Shown: positions 20,117-31,894 of the stretch, piece after piece
Position numbering within the stretch: the stretch's first letter is position 1
Layout of the letters: the number at the start of each line of letters is the position of its first letter
Origin: Cellvibrio sp. KY-GH-1
GTDB lineage: Bacteria > Pseudomonadota > Gammaproteobacteria > Pseudomonadales > Cellvibrionaceae
Length of the DNA: 64,000 nucleotides
NCBI RefSeq assembly: GCF_008806975.1
Contig: NZ_CP031728.1
Span: forward strand, 2,604,001-2,668,000
Direction of reading: 5' to 3'
Made by a program: the position numbers and the translations under genes
Notes under the pieces: model-generated
The model's database searches: none
Told to the model about the DNA's origin: nothing
What the model saw: the letters and a program-made list of their open reading frames with translations, nothing else

Positions 20117-21209
20117 GGGTAACCTCCTCACAAATGTCAGCAACCTGCGCGGCCGCATAGGGCATAGCCAATTGCTGTGCTTTTTCCGCCATCGACAATA
20201 AATGTTGGCGATCAGCTAATTCAGTTGATAACAAAGCCGCCAATTTCGCAGCCGTCAATTCTTTTTGCACCAGCGAAATTCCTGCGCCCACACTGCTTAA
20301 GTGCATGGCGTTATAGGTCTGGTGATCATCAATTGCACTGGGCAATGGAATTAACATCGCTGCAACACCTGCCGCTGTTAATTCAGAAACCGTGAGCGCG
20401 CCCGCGCGGCAAATCACTAAATCTGCCCAGGCATAGGCGGCCGCCATATCCTCAACAAATGCATCCACCTTGGCATTTACCTGATGCTGCATGTACAGCG
20501 CAGTTGTCGTATCTGAATGATTTTTTCCTGCTTGATGCCAAACCAGTGGACGCGACTCACGTGGCAATTGCGCCAGCGCTTCAGGCACTAATTCATTAAT
20601 CGCTTTAGCGCCCAAGCTTCCACCCAAAATTAATAATTGCGGCGGTGAATTTTTTTCAGCTCGCACGTTATAGCGAGTGGTGACATCAACCAAACCATGA
20701 ATGTTGTTACGCACCGGATTACCAACGACCTGAACCGACTTTTCCGGCACCGAGCTAAATGCATCAGGAAACGCGGCCAAGACTCGGGTCGCCACTTTCG
20801 CCAACAACCGATTAGTCGTTCCGGCTACCGCATTTTGCTCGTGAATGATCAGCGGCTTGCTTAATATTTTTGCAGCCATGCCACCGGGGCCAGACGCGAA
20901 ACCGCCAAATCCTATAACGACATCCGGATTCACTTTACGCATTAACCGAATTGCCTGCCCCAAGGCGTAGCTAATTAAGAAAGGGGCTTTAAACAAACCC
21001 GTAACACCGCGCCCACGCACGCCTTCCACTTTAATTAAATGCAGTGGAATATTGGCTGCCGGCACCAAGCGCATTTCAATTCCGCGTGCAGTGCCCAACC
21101 AATGAATGCTATGGCCACGTGCGCGCAATTCTTCCGCAACAGCCAGTGCTGGAAATACGTGTCCGCCGGTACCACCGGCCATTACTAATACAGTGAGAGA
21201 CTTGCTCAT
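20109..21209 (-). CDS. murG: Lipid II synthase MurG
   Basis: MurG is a peripheral inner-membrane glycosyltransferase adding GlcNAc to lipid I. The G-loop [17 protein letters not shown] and a second glycine loop ([10 protein letters not shown]) are present, with the C-terminal donor site around [12 protein letters not shown]. At 366 residues it is of normal length. The start overlaps the ftsW stop by four bases; the end contains the murC ribosome site. Confidence 0.97.
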   Translation of the reverse strand: MSKSLTVLVMAGGTGGHVFPALAVAEELRARGHSIHWLGTARGIEMRLVPAANIPLHLIKVEGVRGRGVTGLFKAPFLISYALGQAIRLMRKVNPDVVIGFGGFASGPGGMAAKILSKPLIIHEQNAVAGTTNRLLAKVATRVLAAFPDAFSSVPEKSVQVVGNPVRNNIHGLVDVTTRYNVRAEKNSPPQLLILGGSLGAKAINELVPEALAQLPRESRPLVWHQAGKNHSDTTTALYMQHQVNAKVDAFVEDMAAAYAWADLVICRAGALTVSELTAAGVAAMLIPLPSAIDDHQTYNAMHLSSVGAGISLVQKELTAAKLAALLSTELADRQHLLSMAEKAQQLAMPYAAAQVADICEEVTRG

Positions 21210-22408
21210 GCTGCCGCCTCCACTAAACGTGTACGTGTTACCTTGGTTGCTTCAGGCACTTCAGGAACATAAATTGCCAATTCCCATTGCACGCGCATTA
21301 CAAAAGCCATTAACACGCAACACATCAATAAACTACTCCCACCATAACTGATAAATGGCAGGGTCAAACCTTTAGTGGGTAGAAGCCCGGAAGACACACC
21401 CATATTGATAAACACCTGGAACGAAAAAAGTATGGCGATACCGAAGGTCGCCAACGCTGCAAACATTTTTCCGGCCGCCAGATTCTGCTTCGCGAGTTTA
21501 AAAATTCGTAAAATCAGCGCTGCAAACAAACCCACCAAGACGACCGCACCGACCAAACCAAACTCTTCGGCAATGATTGCGAAAATAAAGTCGGTGTGCG
21601 CCTCTGGTAAAAAGAACAGTTTTTGCAAACTATTGCCTAGCCCCAAACCAAACCACTCGCCGCGCCCAAAACCAATCAATGATTGTGTCAACTGGTAACC
21701 GGTATTGAACTGATCCGCCCAAGGATCTAGAAAAGTGATCAACCGCTGCATACGATAAGGGGACAAAATTGCAACGGAAGCCAAACCACCGACACCAATT
21801 ACAATTAACAAGAAGAAGTGCAGCATGCGCACACCGGCGATAAACATCATGGCAAATACAGTTGCGCTCAATACAACAGAGCTACCAAAGTCTGGCTCAA
21901 GCAGTAGCAATCCGACAAACACACCGACTACCAACAATGGTTTTAAAAAGCCCTGCCACCCAAAATGCAATTCCTGATACCGACGCGCAAAAAAGCTGGC
22001 AAAAAAAACTACCGCACAAAACTTGGCGATTTCCGATACTTGGATAGATATCACACCCAAGCTGAACCAACGCTGGCTACCATTGACTTTTTTACCAATA
22101 CCGGGAATTAAGACCACTACCAGCAAAAATAATGTGATCAACAAAAAGTGGCCAGAATAACGTTGCCATACACTCATAGGCACAGAGACAACAAATAATG
22201 CGAGCACCATTCCCATCAACATATATATCGCGTGACGCTTCGCGAAATACCATGCATCGTCATAGGTAAGTGCGGCAAAAGAAACTGATGCAGACGCCAC
22301 CATAATTAATCCAATCGACATAAGCGCAAACCACAGGCTCAATAATGGCCAATCGATACGGGCGCTTAACGGCAATTGATTAAATGGAGTGGTGGCAGCT
22401 TTGATCAT
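21206..22408 (-). CDS. ftsW: Septal peptidoglycan glycosyltransferase FtsW
   Basis: FtsW is a SEDS-family polytopic membrane enzyme that polymerises lipid II at the septum with FtsI. About ten hydrophobic segments are visible, with the family signatures QPSEI-like (QVSEIAKF) and [17 protein letters not shown] near the C-terminus. The 400-residue length fits. It overlaps murD and murG by four bases on either side. Confidence 0.96.
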   Translation of the reverse strand: MIKAATTPFNQLPLSARIDWPLLSLWFALMSIGLIMVASASVSFAALTYDDAWYFAKRHAIYMLMGMVLALFVVSVPMSVWQRYSGHFLLITLFLLVVVLIPGIGKKVNGSQRWFSLGVISIQVSEIAKFCAVVFFASFFARRYQELHFGWQGFLKPLLVVGVFVGLLLLEPDFGSSVVLSATVFAMMFIAGVRMLHFFLLIVIGVGGLASVAILSPYRMQRLITFLDPWADQFNTGYQLTQSLIGFGRGEWFGLGLGNSLQKLFFLPEAHTDFIFAIIAEEFGLVGAVVLVGLFAALILRIFKLAKQNLAAGKMFAALATFGIAILFSFQVFINMGVSSGLLPTKGLTLPFISYGGSSLLMCCVLMAFVMRVQWELAIYVPEVPEATKVTRTRLVEAAA

Positions 22409-23754
22409 GATGCGTTTAACTCCTGCACTGCAGCACAGAATTTTTCACCGCGATCTTCGTAATTTTTAAACATGTCAAAACTGGCGCAGGCCGGTGATAG
22501 CAATACAGCATCACCACTATTTGCGAGGTTAAACGCTTTGTTAACAGCATCCTGCATGCTGGTGGCGTGAGTCACACGTGTAACATTTTCCACCGCGTGT
22601 TCGATAATGGGTGCATCACGACCAATCAACACCACCTGACTATTAATTGCTTTTAACGCCGGCGCCAATTCAGTGAAATCCTGCCCCTTGCCTTCACCGC
22701 CGAGAATTACAATTAATTGCTGCGGGTCGCGCGCCAAACCCTGCACAGCGGCCAGCGTGGAACCGATATTGGTGCCTTTGGAGTCGTTATAAAATTCAAC
22801 ACCCTTTTTAACCGAAACAAATTCGCAGCGATGCTTCAAACCCTTAAAATTTTTGAGTGCGGTGAGCATCGCATCCATTGGAATTCCTGCGGCATCACCC
22901 AGCGCCAAGGCTGCCAATGCGTTGTCCACATTGTGGCGCCCGCGAATTGTTAAGTCGCGCGCGGGCATCAATGGGGTAAGATTCTTTGCGAGATACTCTT
23001 CGCCATTTTCCTCGATTAATCCAAAGCTGCCGAAATCTGCATTACCGCCAAAATAAACAGGCTTAACACCTGCAGCAAAGGGCGGATGGGTTAATACGTC
23101 CTTGCGATTAACAACAATATGCTCTGCACCGAAATACACCCGCAACTTGGCGAGAATATAAGCGCGCATATTGTCGTAACGATCCAGATGATCAGCACTG
23201 ATGTTTAAAATAGTGGCAACTTTTGCATTGAGCTTGGTGACCGTTTCCAACTGAAAACTGGATAGCTCCATTACATACAGCTCAACCGCGTTATCCAGCA
23301 ATTCCAGCGCCGGAGTTCCCAGATTACCGCCCACTGCAACGTTGATACCCGCCGTCTTGGCCATCTCCCCAACCAAGGTCGTCACAGTGCTCTTTGCATT
23401 GGAGCCGGTAATTGCCACAATCGGTGCTTTTGCATAACGCACAAATAACTCAATATCACCCACAACCGGAATACCCGTTTGCTTTGCTTGCTCAATAGCT
23501 GGAGTCGCCACCGCCACACCGGGGCTAACAATAATTTCATCGCAAGCTAACAGGGTGTGCAGATTTAATTCGCCGCATTCAATAGTAATACCTGGAAATT
23601 CCTGCTTTACCTTGTCCAGATTCGGCGGCGTAGTGCGAGTATCCAGCAACACAAACGCTTGTTGTTGCGCCGCCAAAAAGCGCGCAACCGACAAACCGGT
23701 AATACCGGTGCCGATTACGGCTTTTACTTTACTGGTGGCAATCATCTGTGACAC
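22405..23754 (-). CDS. murD: UDP-N-acetylmuramoylalanine--D-glutamate ligase MurD
   Basis: MurD adds D-Glu to the growing stem peptide. The P-loop is [11 protein letters not shown]. The Mur-ligase centre and C-terminal domain follow, including the SAHDLDR-type motif ([10 protein letters not shown]). The 449-residue length is typical. It follows mraY by 37 bases and overlaps ftsW by four. Confidence 0.96.
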   Translation of the reverse strand: MSQMIATSKVKAVIGTGITGLSVARFLAAQQQAFVLLDTRTTPPNLDKVKQEFPGITIECGELNLHTLLACDEIIVSPGVAVATPAIEQAKQTGIPVVGDIELFVRYAKAPIVAITGSNAKSTVTTLVGEMAKTAGINVAVGGNLGTPALELLDNAVELYVMELSSFQLETVTKLNAKVATILNISADHLDRYDNMRAYILAKLRVYFGAEHIVVNRKDVLTHPPFAAGVKPVYFGGNADFGSFGLIEENGEEYLAKNLTPLMPARDLTIRGRHNVDNALAALALGDAAGIPMDAMLTALKNFKGLKHRCEFVSVKKGVEFYNDSKGTNIGSTLAAVQGLARDPQQLIVILGGEGKGQDFTELAPALKAINSQVVLIGRDAPIIEHAVENVTRVTHATSMQDAVNKAFNLANSGDAVLLSPACASFDMFKNYEDRGEKFCAAVQELNAS

Positions 23755-23791
23755 AAATACGCTCTCTTTCCAAGTGATAAATAGCTGACGA

Positions 23792-24874
23792 TTAACGCAA
23801 CTTTAATGTCGCAAGACCAATCAATACCAAAATCAGGGTGATAATCCAGAAGCGCACAATCACGCGCGGCTCCGGCCAACCTTTTAATTCAAAGTGATGA
23901 TGAATGGGGGCCATACGAAAAATGCGACGACCCGTTAATTTGAACGAGGCCACCTGCAAAATTACCGACACAGTTTCCAATACGAAAATTCCACCCATAA
24001 TGAACAGTACAAATTCATGACGGACTATTACCGCAATTAACCCAAGCGCTGCACCGAGAGCTAACGCACCGACATCCCCCATGAATACTTGGGCGGGATA
24101 AGTATTGAACCATAAAAAGCCAAGACCAGCGCCTACCAATGCACAGCAAAATACAACCAACTCGCCCGCACCGGGAATGTAGGCAATATTTAAATAATCA
24201 GAGAATTGTGAGTTGCCCGCGAGGTAGGCAATTACCGCCAGAGCACCAGCAACCATAACGCTTGGCATAATGGCCAAGCCATCCAAGCCATCGGTTAAAT
24301 TCACGGCGTTACTGGTACCCACAATCACAAAATACGTAAACACGATGTAGAACAGCCCCATGTTCAACGCGACATTTTTAAAGAAAGGAATAAATAATTG
24401 CGTCTCTGCCGGGTTTTGCGCGGTCACGTATAAGAAAATCGCCGCACCTAAACCCGCAACGGATTGCCAAAAGTATTTCCACCGTGCCGGCAAACCTTTC
24501 GGGTCGCGCTTTGCTACTTTGCGATAGTCATCCACCCAACCAACCGCACCGAATACAGCAGTCACAATTAATACTACCCACACATAGCGATTGGATAAGT
24601 TGGCCCACAATAAAGTACTCACAAAAATCGCTGACAAAATTAATGCGCCACCCATAGTGGGTGTACCCGATTTCGCGAGATGGGTTTGCGGGCCATCGGT
24701 GCGCACCGCTTGACCGATGCGCAACTCCGTTAAGCGACGAATAAACCAGGGGCCAAGTAACAGCGAGAACCCTAAAGCCGTGAGCACGCCTAAAATCGCG
24801 CGCACAGTGAGATATTGAAACACCGCAAAGCTGCGCAGGTATTCTTGTAGATATTCTGACAACCAATACAGCAT
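23792..24874 (-). CDS. mraY: Phospho-N-acetylmuramoyl-pentapeptide transferase MraY
   Basis: MraY is an integral membrane enzyme that makes lipid I from UDP-MurNAc-pentapeptide and undecaprenyl phosphate. Catalytic aspartates are in VGWVDDYRK and NLTDGLDGL, and the C-terminal APIHHHFE histidine motif is intact. ATG 24874 gives MLYWLSEYL, the family start, and shares its A with the murF stop (TAATG); the frame is open nine codons further upstream. Length is 360 residues. Confidence 0.97.
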   Translation of the reverse strand: MLYWLSEYLQEYLRSFAVFQYLTVRAILGVLTALGFSLLLGPWFIRRLTELRIGQAVRTDGPQTHLAKSGTPTMGGALILSAIFVSTLLWANLSNRYVWVVLIVTAVFGAVGWVDDYRKVAKRDPKGLPARWKYFWQSVAGLGAAIFLYVTAQNPAETQLFIPFFKNVALNMGLFYIVFTYFVIVGTSNAVNLTDGLDGLAIMPSVMVAGALAVIAYLAGNSQFSDYLNIAYIPGAGELVVFCCALVGAGLGFLWFNTYPAQVFMGDVGALALGAALGLIAVIVRHEFVLFIMGGIFVLETVSVILQVASFKLTGRRIFRMAPIHHHFELKGWPEPRVIVRFWIITLILVLIGLATLKLR

Positions 24875-26262
24875 TAGTGTGTATCTCCTGCAGAGTCGCA
24901 AAGTTCGCGCACCACCAGATCCATCTTGGAACTGCGCGAACCTTTAATTAGTAAGGTCATGTCTGCCTTGGCAATTTGTTTTAAATGAGCAACTAATGCG
25001 GCGCGCTCGGTGAAATGCAGCGCGTCCACACCAAAATGTTGACTGGCGTTTTGACTCAAATTTCCCAGCGTAAAGATGTGTGGTAATTGTTTGTTGCGCG
25101 CGTAGTCACCCAAGTCTCCGTGCAAGCGCGCCGCATCGGGCCCCAGCTCGGCAAGATCACCTAACACCAAAACCCCGCACTTTTTTTGCGCCAATACATC
25201 AATCGCCGCGCGCACGGAGCCGGGGTTAGCGTTATAGCTGTCATCAATAATTTGCACTTGGTTAACACCAATGTGTTTACTCATACGCCCGGCAACCGGC
25301 GCGAAATTCGCAAGACCAGTTTTGATTTGCGCTAAATTGGCACCGACTGCCAATGCACACGCGGCCGCCATAAGTGCATTGCGCACACTATGCTCACCTT
25401 CGGCAGCGAGAAAAATTTCGGCAGTTTGACCGTCTGCAATTAGATCAAACGACAAATCCGCATCGTTTAACACAATATTTTGCGCCGTAACATTCGCATT
25501 GGAATTATGCAGACCTACTGACAAAACCCGATGATGTTGCAATTGCGCTAACCAAGAGGGAGCAAATTGATCATCAAGATTAACAATCGCCGTTCCATTC
25601 GCTGCAAGTGCGGCATAAATTTCGCCTTTTGCTTTGGTAACGCCCTCAATTGAACCAAAGCCTTCAATATGCGCCGGCATTACATTGTTAATCATAGTGA
25701 CGTGCGGCGTGGCAAGTGCGCACAAGTAACCAATTTCTCCGGGGCCGCTTGCTCCCATTTCAACAACTGCAAATTTATGCTCGGAAGTCAGCTGTAGTAA
25801 TGTGACCGGAACACCAATGTGGTTATTTAGATTGCCTTTCGTCGCGTAGGTTTTTCCACACTCGGCGAGAATACTAGCGACCATGGTTTTCACCGTGGTC
25901 TTGCCGCTACTACCGGTAATACCGATTACCTTGCCGCCAAATAGGCTGCGATTCAGCGCGGCAATTTGACCCAACGCCAAAATGGAATCGCTTACCACCA
26001 ATTGCGGCAAAGCAACATTCGGAAAATATTCTTCAACAATTAACGCACAGGGATTTTTAGCGACGGCTTGCTCAATAAAATGGTGCGGATCAAAAAACTC
26101 ACCACGAATCGCCACAAACAACTCACCCGCGACGAGACTGCGCGTATCTGAATTCACCGCACTAAACTCGGCATCACCATAGCGCTGCACACTGAGCGGA
26201 CGCGTCAACGACTGCGCCCGAATAAACTCTTCAACCCACTTTAATGTAAGAGGCTTGATCAT
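24874..26262 (-). CDS. murF: UDP-MurNAc-tripeptide--D-alanyl-D-alanine ligase MurF
   Basis: MurF adds D-Ala-D-Ala to complete the pentapeptide precursor. The P-loop [12 protein letters not shown] and the [11 protein letters not shown] motif are present, with [10 protein letters not shown] in the C-terminal half. It is 462 residues and overlaps murE by four bases and mraY by one. Confidence 0.96.
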   Translation of the reverse strand: MIKPLTLKWVEEFIRAQSLTRPLSVQRYGDAEFSAVNSDTRSLVAGELFVAIRGEFFDPHHFIEQAVAKNPCALIVEEYFPNVALPQLVVSDSILALGQIAALNRSLFGGKVIGITGSSGKTTVKTMVASILAECGKTYATKGNLNNHIGVPVTLLQLTSEHKFAVVEMGASGPGEIGYLCALATPHVTMINNVMPAHIEGFGSIEGVTKAKGEIYAALAANGTAIVNLDDQFAPSWLAQLQHHRVLSVGLHNSNANVTAQNIVLNDADLSFDLIADGQTAEIFLAAEGEHSVRNALMAAACALAVGANLAQIKTGLANFAPVAGRMSKHIGVNQVQIIDDSYNANPGSVRAAIDVLAQKKCGVLVLGDLAELGPDAARLHGDLGDYARNKQLPHIFTLGNLSQNASQHFGVDALHFTERAALVAHLKQIAKADMTLLIKGSRSSKMDLVVRELCDSAGDTH

Positions 26263-27833
26263 GATTGAGCCCCTTTCGAATCTTCAATTTGATTTTCACG
26301 TTTGGCGATGCGACGCTGTAAAGAAATACGCGCGTGTTTGCTATCGCTAAAGGGTAAAGTTTGGGTCGCGAAGATTTGATAATCCTCATGACCTTTACCC
26401 GCAATTAATACTATGTCGCCCGGCTTGGCTTGTTGGATAGCAAAGTCGATCGCCTGGGCACGATCAGCAATCACCAGACAGCCGCTGGGATGATTCATGC
26501 CACGCAATATTTCAGCGGCAATTCCAGAAGGCTCTTCCGTGCGCGGATTGTCGTTAGTCACAATGACGCAATCACTTAAACGCTCGGCAATTTTGCCCAT
26601 TTGTGGTCGCTTGGATTTGTCGCGATCACCACCGCAGCCAAACACCGTCCAGACACGTCCGGGCTTATGCTGATGTATTGCATTCAGCGTGTTTTCCAAT
26701 GCATCCGGTGTGTGGGCATAATCCACAATCACCTGAATTTCCTGGGCAGCCTGATCTACAGTGACCAATTGCATACGCCCGGGAGCTGCTTCCAGCTTTT
26801 CAATTAATGGCAACACTTGATGGAGCAAATAACCTTGATCACACACGCAGGCGATAACAGCCAGCAAATTACCCATATTAAATTCGCCAAGCAGTGGTGA
26901 ATTAATATCTGCCTCTCCCCAGGGAGAAATTATGCGTGCGCGAGTACCCGCCGCATGCAATTGAATATTCTGCGCATAAACATCCGCTTGCCCACGCGTA
27001 GAATAACTAATCACTTTTACACCCGCAGGTGCTTTAGCGGCGAGGCTTTTTCCCCACTCATCATCAGCATTGATAACGGCAGTTTTGAGCCCACTAGCGC
27101 GTAGGAGTTGTGCCTTGGCATTGCCGTAGCTGATCAAGTCGCCGTGGTAATCCAGATGATCCTGAGTGAGATTTGTAAAAATGGCGTGAGAGAATTGCAA
27201 ACCGGCAACACGTTTTTGCTGCAAGCTGTGGGAAGAAACTTCAATCGCAATTGAACTGGCACCGGCATTAACCAACTCTGCGAGAATCCTCTGCAACGCA
27301 ATTGGATCCGGTGTTGTTAAACCGGTAGACGTAAGCAAACCCAGTTGCTGGGACACAGGTGCAATGGATTTTGCATCCACCAGGCCGTAACCGATAGTCC
27401 CCACGACACCGGATTTTTGCTGCAACCCTGCCATGAGTTGCGCCGCCAACAAACTGCAGGTGGTTTTACCATTGGTGCCAGTGATGCCGATTAATGGAAT
27501 TTTCTTACTCGGTTCCGCAAAAAAGCGCCCGGCGATTTCACTGACTTTTTCCGATAGATTTTCCACAGCAATAACTGGCACTTTGCCAAGCCAGTCAATG
27601 CCCTGCCAATTTTTATCAGCTTCAACAAAAATTGCCGTCACATCCAATTCGATAGCTTTGGCAATAAAATCACGCCCATCAACTTTAATGCCAACCAGCG
27701 CAATAAAAACATCGCCCGTTTTTATTTGGCGAGAATCCAAACAAAGATTACACACAGCAATATTCGCCGCGCCGCCCATATCCAGCTCAGGCAGTAAATC
27801 TTTTAACGCAACAAAATGTTGGGAGAGAGTCAT
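26259..27833 (-). CDS. murE: UDP-MurNAc-L-Ala-D-Glu--meso-diaminopimelate ligase MurE
   Basis: MurE adds the third stem residue. The DNPR motif (NDNPRTEEP) is the specificity signature for meso-diaminopimelate, so the wall is of the usual Gram-negative type. The P-loop is GITGTNGKTTCS. The product is 524 residues. The start codon shares its A with the ftsI stop (TAATG). Confidence 0.96.
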   Translation of the reverse strand: MTLSQHFVALKDLLPELDMGGAANIAVCNLCLDSRQIKTGDVFIALVGIKVDGRDFIAKAIELDVTAIFVEADKNWQGIDWLGKVPVIAVENLSEKVSEIAGRFFAEPSKKIPLIGITGTNGKTTCSLLAAQLMAGLQQKSGVVGTIGYGLVDAKSIAPVSQQLGLLTSTGLTTPDPIALQRILAELVNAGASSIAIEVSSHSLQQKRVAGLQFSHAIFTNLTQDHLDYHGDLISYGNAKAQLLRASGLKTAVINADDEWGKSLAAKAPAGVKVISYSTRGQADVYAQNIQLHAAGTRARIISPWGEADINSPLLGEFNMGNLLAVIACVCDQGYLLHQVLPLIEKLEAAPGRMQLVTVDQAAQEIQVIVDYAHTPDALENTLNAIHQHKPGRVWTVFGCGGDRDKSKRPQMGKIAERLSDCVIVTNDNPRTEEPSGIAAEILRGMNHPSGCLVIADRAQAIDFAIQQAKPGDIVLIAGKGHEDYQIFATQTLPFSDSKHARISLQRRIAKRENQIEDSKGAQS

Positions 27834-29716
27834 TATGTGTCTGACCTCCCATTATTTGCTGCCTGGGTAACCGCCGGTTTGGCGGGAGCAATTTCAGTGG
27901 GATCAGCAACTACAGGAGCAGCCTCTTCAGGCTTACCAATATTATCCGGCGTAACTTGCAACATACGCAGCGCATCTTCCGCCACTTTGGAGAAAGCGGG
28001 TGCAGCCACATAACCACCGTTAGCAGTGATGCCCGCACCTTTCGGCTCATCGATAATAACCATTGCCACAATACGTGGCTTATCTACCGGCGCCATGCCG
28101 ATAAACGACGACATTTGCAAATTGGAGTAGCGACCATTTACCGCTTTGTATGCGGTACCGGTTTTGCCCGCCACCGAATAGGAAATTGCTTTTGCGCGCG
28201 AGCCCGTACCTTCTGCGGTCACTACGCGCTTCAACATTTCCTTCACTTGTTCGGTATATTTTTCTTCAACAATGCGCTGACCTTCCGGCGGGGTATCTAC
28301 GCGCAACAAAGAGACAGGCCGCTTGATGCCACCCGATGCAATTACGCCGTAAGCTTGCAACACCTGCAGCGGCGTCATGGTCATTGCATAGCCGTAAGAA
28401 ATGTTGGCGCGTTCAATTTTTTGCAGGGGTTTTAGAATTGGAATATTGCCAGTACCCTCACCGGGAAACCCGGTTCCCACAGGTTGGCCACCGCCGAGAC
28501 GCGCAAACATATCGCGCACGGTATTGGTTTCCAGAGCAAAAGAAATTTTGGTCATGGCAATATTGGACGATTTGGCAATCGCCATCGCCAAATCCATTGC
28601 ACCATAATTGCGGTGATCTTTAATAGGCTTGCTGCCCACCATGAAATAACCGGGATTGGTATCGATAATATCTTCCGGTTTAAATTTTCCGCTTTCGAGC
28701 GCGGCAAGAATTACCCAAGGCTTAACCGTTGAGCCAGGCTCATACAAATCAGTAATCACGCGATTGCGCAATCCAACTCCGCGCGCGCGCGCGCGATCAT
28801 TAGGGTTGTAAGACGGCAAATTGGAAATCGCCAACACTTCTCCGGTAAGCACGTCCAAAATGGCAATGGAGCCGGCAACGGCTCCACTCTCTTCAACCGC
28901 TTTTTTCAATTCGCGATGGGCGAGATACTGCAAACGTAAATCGATACTGAGCGTAAGGTTTTGCCCCGGCCGCGCGGCTTTTACCAGACGCAACTCTTTC
29001 ACTGTGCGCCCACGCAAATCTTTTAAAACTTCTTTTGCGCCGTTCTCACCGGTGAGCCATGCATCGTAAGCCAGCTCCATGCCTTCCTGACCACGATCAT
29101 CCACATCGGTCATGCCCACCAAATGCGCGGCCACCTCGCCCGCTGGATAATAGCGATGATATTCAACTTGCTCGTAAACACCCGGAATATCCAACGCGAG
29201 AACTGCTTGCGCCGCATCCGGAGACATTTGCCGCTGCAAGTACATAAATTCTTTTGTGCCATAACGCGCGAGACGCGCTTCCAATTCCGCTTTGTTTACG
29301 TTGAGCGCTTGCGCCAATTCCGCCCAGCGATGCGGAGCTTGCAACAGAACTTTCGGATTAGCCCAGAGCGTAGAAACCGGCGTACTTACCGCGAGTGGGT
29401 CGCCATTGCGATCAGTAATTACACCGCGATAAGCGGGGATGGTTTCAGTCCGCAGAGTGCGCGACTCACCTTGATCTTGTAAGAATTCGAAACCCTTGTC
29501 GGCATTTGGCAACACTTGCAAGCTAGCAACGTGACCGATCAACACAACAACCAAAACCACCAATACGGCACCCACACCATAAAAACGCCATTGCGCTACT
29601 TTAAGCGGCTTGCGATTGGGTTGTGGCGCGGGGCGTGCAGTACGCGGCTCAAATGCTGAGTTACGCTGCGGGCGAATCACGTCGGCACGCGGTGACTGAT
29701 CAGGTGTGCGCTTCAT
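27833..29716 (-). CDS. ftsI: Septal transpeptidase FtsI (PBP3)
   Basis: FtsI is the class B penicillin-binding protein that crosslinks septal peptidoglycan with FtsW. An N-terminal cytoplasmic tail of about 40 residues is followed by one membrane segment (about 45-65), a pedestal domain and the transpeptidase domain. The active-site triad is intact: Ser329 in EPGSTVKPW, the SSN motif in AKSSNIAMTK, and KTG in AGKTGTAYK. At 627 residues it is slightly long because of an Ala/Pro-rich C-terminal tail. It overlaps ftsL by four bases. Confidence 0.96.
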   Translation of the reverse strand: MKRTPDQSPRADVIRPQRNSAFEPRTARPAPQPNRKPLKVAQWRFYGVGAVLVVLVVVLIGHVASLQVLPNADKGFEFLQDQGESRTLRTETIPAYRGVITDRNGDPLAVSTPVSTLWANPKVLLQAPHRWAELAQALNVNKAELEARLARYGTKEFMYLQRQMSPDAAQAVLALDIPGVYEQVEYHRYYPAGEVAAHLVGMTDVDDRGQEGMELAYDAWLTGENGAKEVLKDLRGRTVKELRLVKAARPGQNLTLSIDLRLQYLAHRELKKAVEESGAVAGSIAILDVLTGEVLAISNLPSYNPNDRARARGVGLRNRVITDLYEPGSTVKPWVILAALESGKFKPEDIIDTNPGYFMVGSKPIKDHRNYGAMDLAMAIAKSSNIAMTKISFALETNTVRDMFARLGGGQPVGTGFPGEGTGNIPILKPLQKIERANISYGYAMTMTPLQVLQAYGVIASGGIKRPVSLLRVDTPPEGQRIVEEKYTEQVKEMLKRVVTAEGTGSRAKAISYSVAGKTGTAYKAVNGRYSNLQMSSFIGMAPVDKPRIVAMVIIDEPKGAGITANGGYVAAPAFSKVAEDALRMLQVTPDNIGKPEEAAPVVADPTEIAPAKPAVTQAANNGRSDT

Positions 29717-30072
29717 TGACCACCCGCCGCGGGCGCGATTGCCTTGCCTTTTTCGCCCACCACTTTATTGCCGGAAATCATCACAATATCTTCCGGAGTT
29801 GGAGCCATCATATTGAGCTCAGAGATCGCTGCGTTTTCTACGCGACTGTACGCAGCCCAAGTGCTTTGTTCGAGCAGATACTGCCCCCATTGCACCTGAA
29901 GTTGCGCAGCTTCGCGGCGCAGGGTTTCCAAGGTATTTACATCGCGACGCACCACTTGCGTAGTGGCAACAACGGCGAACGCCGACGCGATAGCAGCTAT
30001 CCACAATAACGCAACAACCGCTATCGCCCCGGGCGATAACGGTTTTTGTTGTGATGGATGGCTTCTGTTCAT
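29713..30072 (-). CDS. ftsL: Cell division protein FtsL
   Basis: FtsL is a small bitopic protein of the FtsQLB complex that activates FtsWI. The 119 residues have a short cytoplasmic head, one membrane segment (about 17-37), then a leucine-zipper-like periplasmic coiled-coil (NTLETLRREAAQLQVQWGQ). Position between rsmH and ftsI is canonical. FtsL sequences are poorly conserved, so the assignment rests on topology and position. Confidence 0.93.
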   Translation of the reverse strand: MNRSHPSQQKPLSPGAIAVVALLWIAAIASAFAVVATTQVVRRDVNTLETLRREAAQLQVQWGQYLLEQSTWAAYSRVENAAISELNMMAPTPEDIVMISGNKVVGEKGKAIAPAAGGQ

Positions 30073-30154
30073 GGAATCCCTGGGTTTATCAGTTGTTTCA
30101 GGTCGAACTTTTTTGGTATTTCTTTTTGCTTTATGGTCTAACGAAAACCGGGAT

Positions 30155-31084
30155 CTATAATTTTTCCGCTACACGCATGACCGCACTGCGCGAACGAACA
30201 TTGATACTCACCTCTTCGTCGCTCGCTTTAATCGCTTTGCCCAGCGAGCGCATACGTTTATTTAATTGGTCATCGCGAATCGGCAGCCCTTTAGGAACCG
30301 GATCGCCTTGCTCCTGGCGACGAATAAATCGCTTAACTTCCCTGTCTTCCAGAGAATGGAAGCTGATCACTACCAAACGACCGCCAGGAGCCAATACTTC
30401 AAGCGCTTGCTCCAACACTGAATCCAGATCGCCCAACTCGTTGTTCACTTGAATTCGAATTGCCTGAAACGCACGTGTTGCGGGATGCTTGCCTTTTTCC
30501 CAAGCAGGATTCGCCTCTTTAATCACTTCTGCCAAATGTTTGGTGCGCGTAAATGGCTTTTTTTGACGTTCGGTGACAATTGCGCGCGCCATACGTTTTG
30601 CGAAACGCTCTTCACCATATTCCTTTAATACCCAGGTGATATCTTCTTCACTCGCAGTGTTTACCCAGTCCGCTGCACTCTGGCCGCAGGTTTGATCCAT
30701 ACGCATATCGAGCGGACCGTCCTGCATAAAACTAAAGCCGCGCTCCGCTTCATCCAGTTGCGGGGACGACACCCCCAGATCCAGCAATACCCCCGTCACT
30801 TTTCCCATCAAGCCACGAGCGGCGACCAAACTAGCAAGCTCAGCGAAGGAACCGTGCGCAATCGCAAAACGACTGTCATTGCCGAAACGGGAATTAGCAG
30901 TCGCAATGGCGGCCAGGTCTTTATCAATTCCCAGTAACTGGCCACCCGTTGCGAGCGTTTGCAGAATCAAACTGCTGTGACCACCACGCCCGAAAGTGCC
31001 ATCCACGTAAAAACCGGAAGTATCCGTAACCAGCGCCTCTACCGCCTCGTTCAAGAGCACGGTGATATGTTGTGAGTCAGTCAC
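30155..31084 (-). CDS. rsmH: 16S rRNA (cytosine-1402-N4)-methyltransferase RsmH
   Basis: RsmH methylates C1402 of 16S rRNA using S-adenosylmethionine; its partner for the 2'-O position, RsmI, is encoded at 47548-48402. The N-terminal [13 protein letters not shown], the SAM-binding [12 protein letters not shown] and the [11 protein letters not shown] motif are all family hallmarks. The 309-residue length is normal. It starts eight bases after mraZ. Confidence 0.97.
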   Translation of the reverse strand: MTDSQHITVLLNEAVEALVTDTSGFYVDGTFGRGGHSSLILQTLATGGQLLGIDKDLAAIATANSRFGNDSRFAIAHGSFAELASLVAARGLMGKVTGVLLDLGVSSPQLDEAERGFSFMQDGPLDMRMDQTCGQSAADWVNTASEEDITWVLKEYGEERFAKRMARAIVTERQKKPFTRTKHLAEVIKEANPAWEKGKHPATRAFQAIRIQVNNELGDLDSVLEQALEVLAPGGRLVVISFHSLEDREVKRFIRRQEQGDPVPKGLPIRDDQLNKRMRSLGKAIKASDEEVSINVRSRSAVMRVAEKL

Positions 31085-31092
31085 ACGGTTAC

Positions 31093-31533
31093 CTAGAAAG
31101 AAAGATTTTGTAATTCGGCTGGCATATCGCCATCAGCAGCTTGGTCCATCAGGGCATTCCAACTGTCTTCGTTCCACAGTTCCAACTTATTGCCCAAACC
31201 AACCAACATCAGCTTTTTGTCCAGATGCGCGAAGTCGCGCAGTGTGGGGGGCACAAGAACACGGCCATTCGCATCCAATTCCAGATTCACTGCCTGGCCC
31301 ATAAACCGGCGCTGGATTTTGCGAACCTGCTCGTTGCCCGCAGGTAGTGCCTGAACTTTGGCCAGAACTGGCTCCCATTCAGGCTCGGAGTAAATGAGTA
31401 AACAGCGTTCATACATGTGGGCAGTCACCCAAATCCGGCCAGCACTGGACTCGACCAGCGCATCGCGAATGCGCGCCGGTACGGCCATGCGACCTTTTGG
31501 GTCCATGCTGATGGAATGACTACCTGTAAACAC
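31093..31533 (-). CDS. mraZ: Transcriptional repressor MraZ
   Basis: MraZ is the first gene of the division cluster, a ring-forming AbrB-like DNA-binding protein that represses its own operon in E. coli. Two SpoVT/AbrB-like halves are visible ([18 protein letters not shown] and [18 protein letters not shown]). The 146-residue length is standard. Four MraZ-type boxes lie just upstream at 31559-31593, supporting autoregulation. Confidence 0.96.
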   Translation of the reverse strand: MFTGSHSISMDPKGRMAVPARIRDALVESSAGRIWVTAHMYERCLLIYSEPEWEPVLAKVQALPAGNEQVRKIQRRFMGQAVNLELDANGRVLVPPTLRDFAHLDKKLMLVGLGNKLELWNEDSWNALMDQAADGDMPAELQNLSF

Positions 31534-31558
31534 TTTTCACCACTTGAGGGGTTTTAAT

Positions 31559-31593
31559 TCCACAAAAATCCACAATTACCCACTTTTTCCCAC
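31559..31593 (-). promoter_or_regulatory. MraZ operator: four boxes at 10 bp spacing
   Basis: On minus, GTGGG, GTGGG, GTGGA and GTGGA occur at exactly ten-base intervals (plus-strand positions 31589-31593, 31579-31583, 31569-31573 and 31559-31563). MraZ is known to bind tandem TGGGN repeats with this periodicity. The boxes begin at the predicted transcription start, so binding would block initiation. Confidence 0.85.
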
Positions 31594-31600
31594 GACGCTC

Positions 31601-31628
31601 ACTATAAGTCGGGGGTGAGTAAAGTCAA
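31601..31628 (-). promoter_or_regulatory. Sigma70 promoter of the mraZ-dcw cluster
   Basis: On minus, the -35 box TTGACT (31628-31623) is followed by a 16-base spacer and the -10 box TATAGT (31606-31601). Transcription would begin near 31594, directly at the MraZ boxes. Confidence 0.8.
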
Positions 31629-31763
31629 GGGAAGCGGCGCGAAAATACGCGCGATTTCACGGGAAAAATCAGGAAATATCGGCAAACAAGACGGGAAACA
31701 GCAGGATTCAGGCAGCACAAAAATCAACTTAAACAACAAAATCAAAGCAATAGAATGCAAACC

Positions 31764-31778
31764 TAATGTAATACATTA
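31764..31778. repeat. 15 bp palindrome in the mraZ-attL spacer
   Basis: TAATGTA, a central A and TACATTA form a perfect inverted repeat of operator size. No gene is obviously controlled by it. Before the island inserted, this DNA would have lain downstream of rnpB. It is recorded as an unexplained element; the surrounding spacer 31640-31894 holds nothing else I can identify. Confidence 0.4.
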
Positions 31779-31894
31779 AGTTTCAAATTATTTTGCAGTG
31801 AAAAATCAGGATTTATAGAAGGATTCGGTCTATATCGACCTTGATAAAACGCGGAAACCACAATAAACAACACAAACACACCACAGAAAATAAA

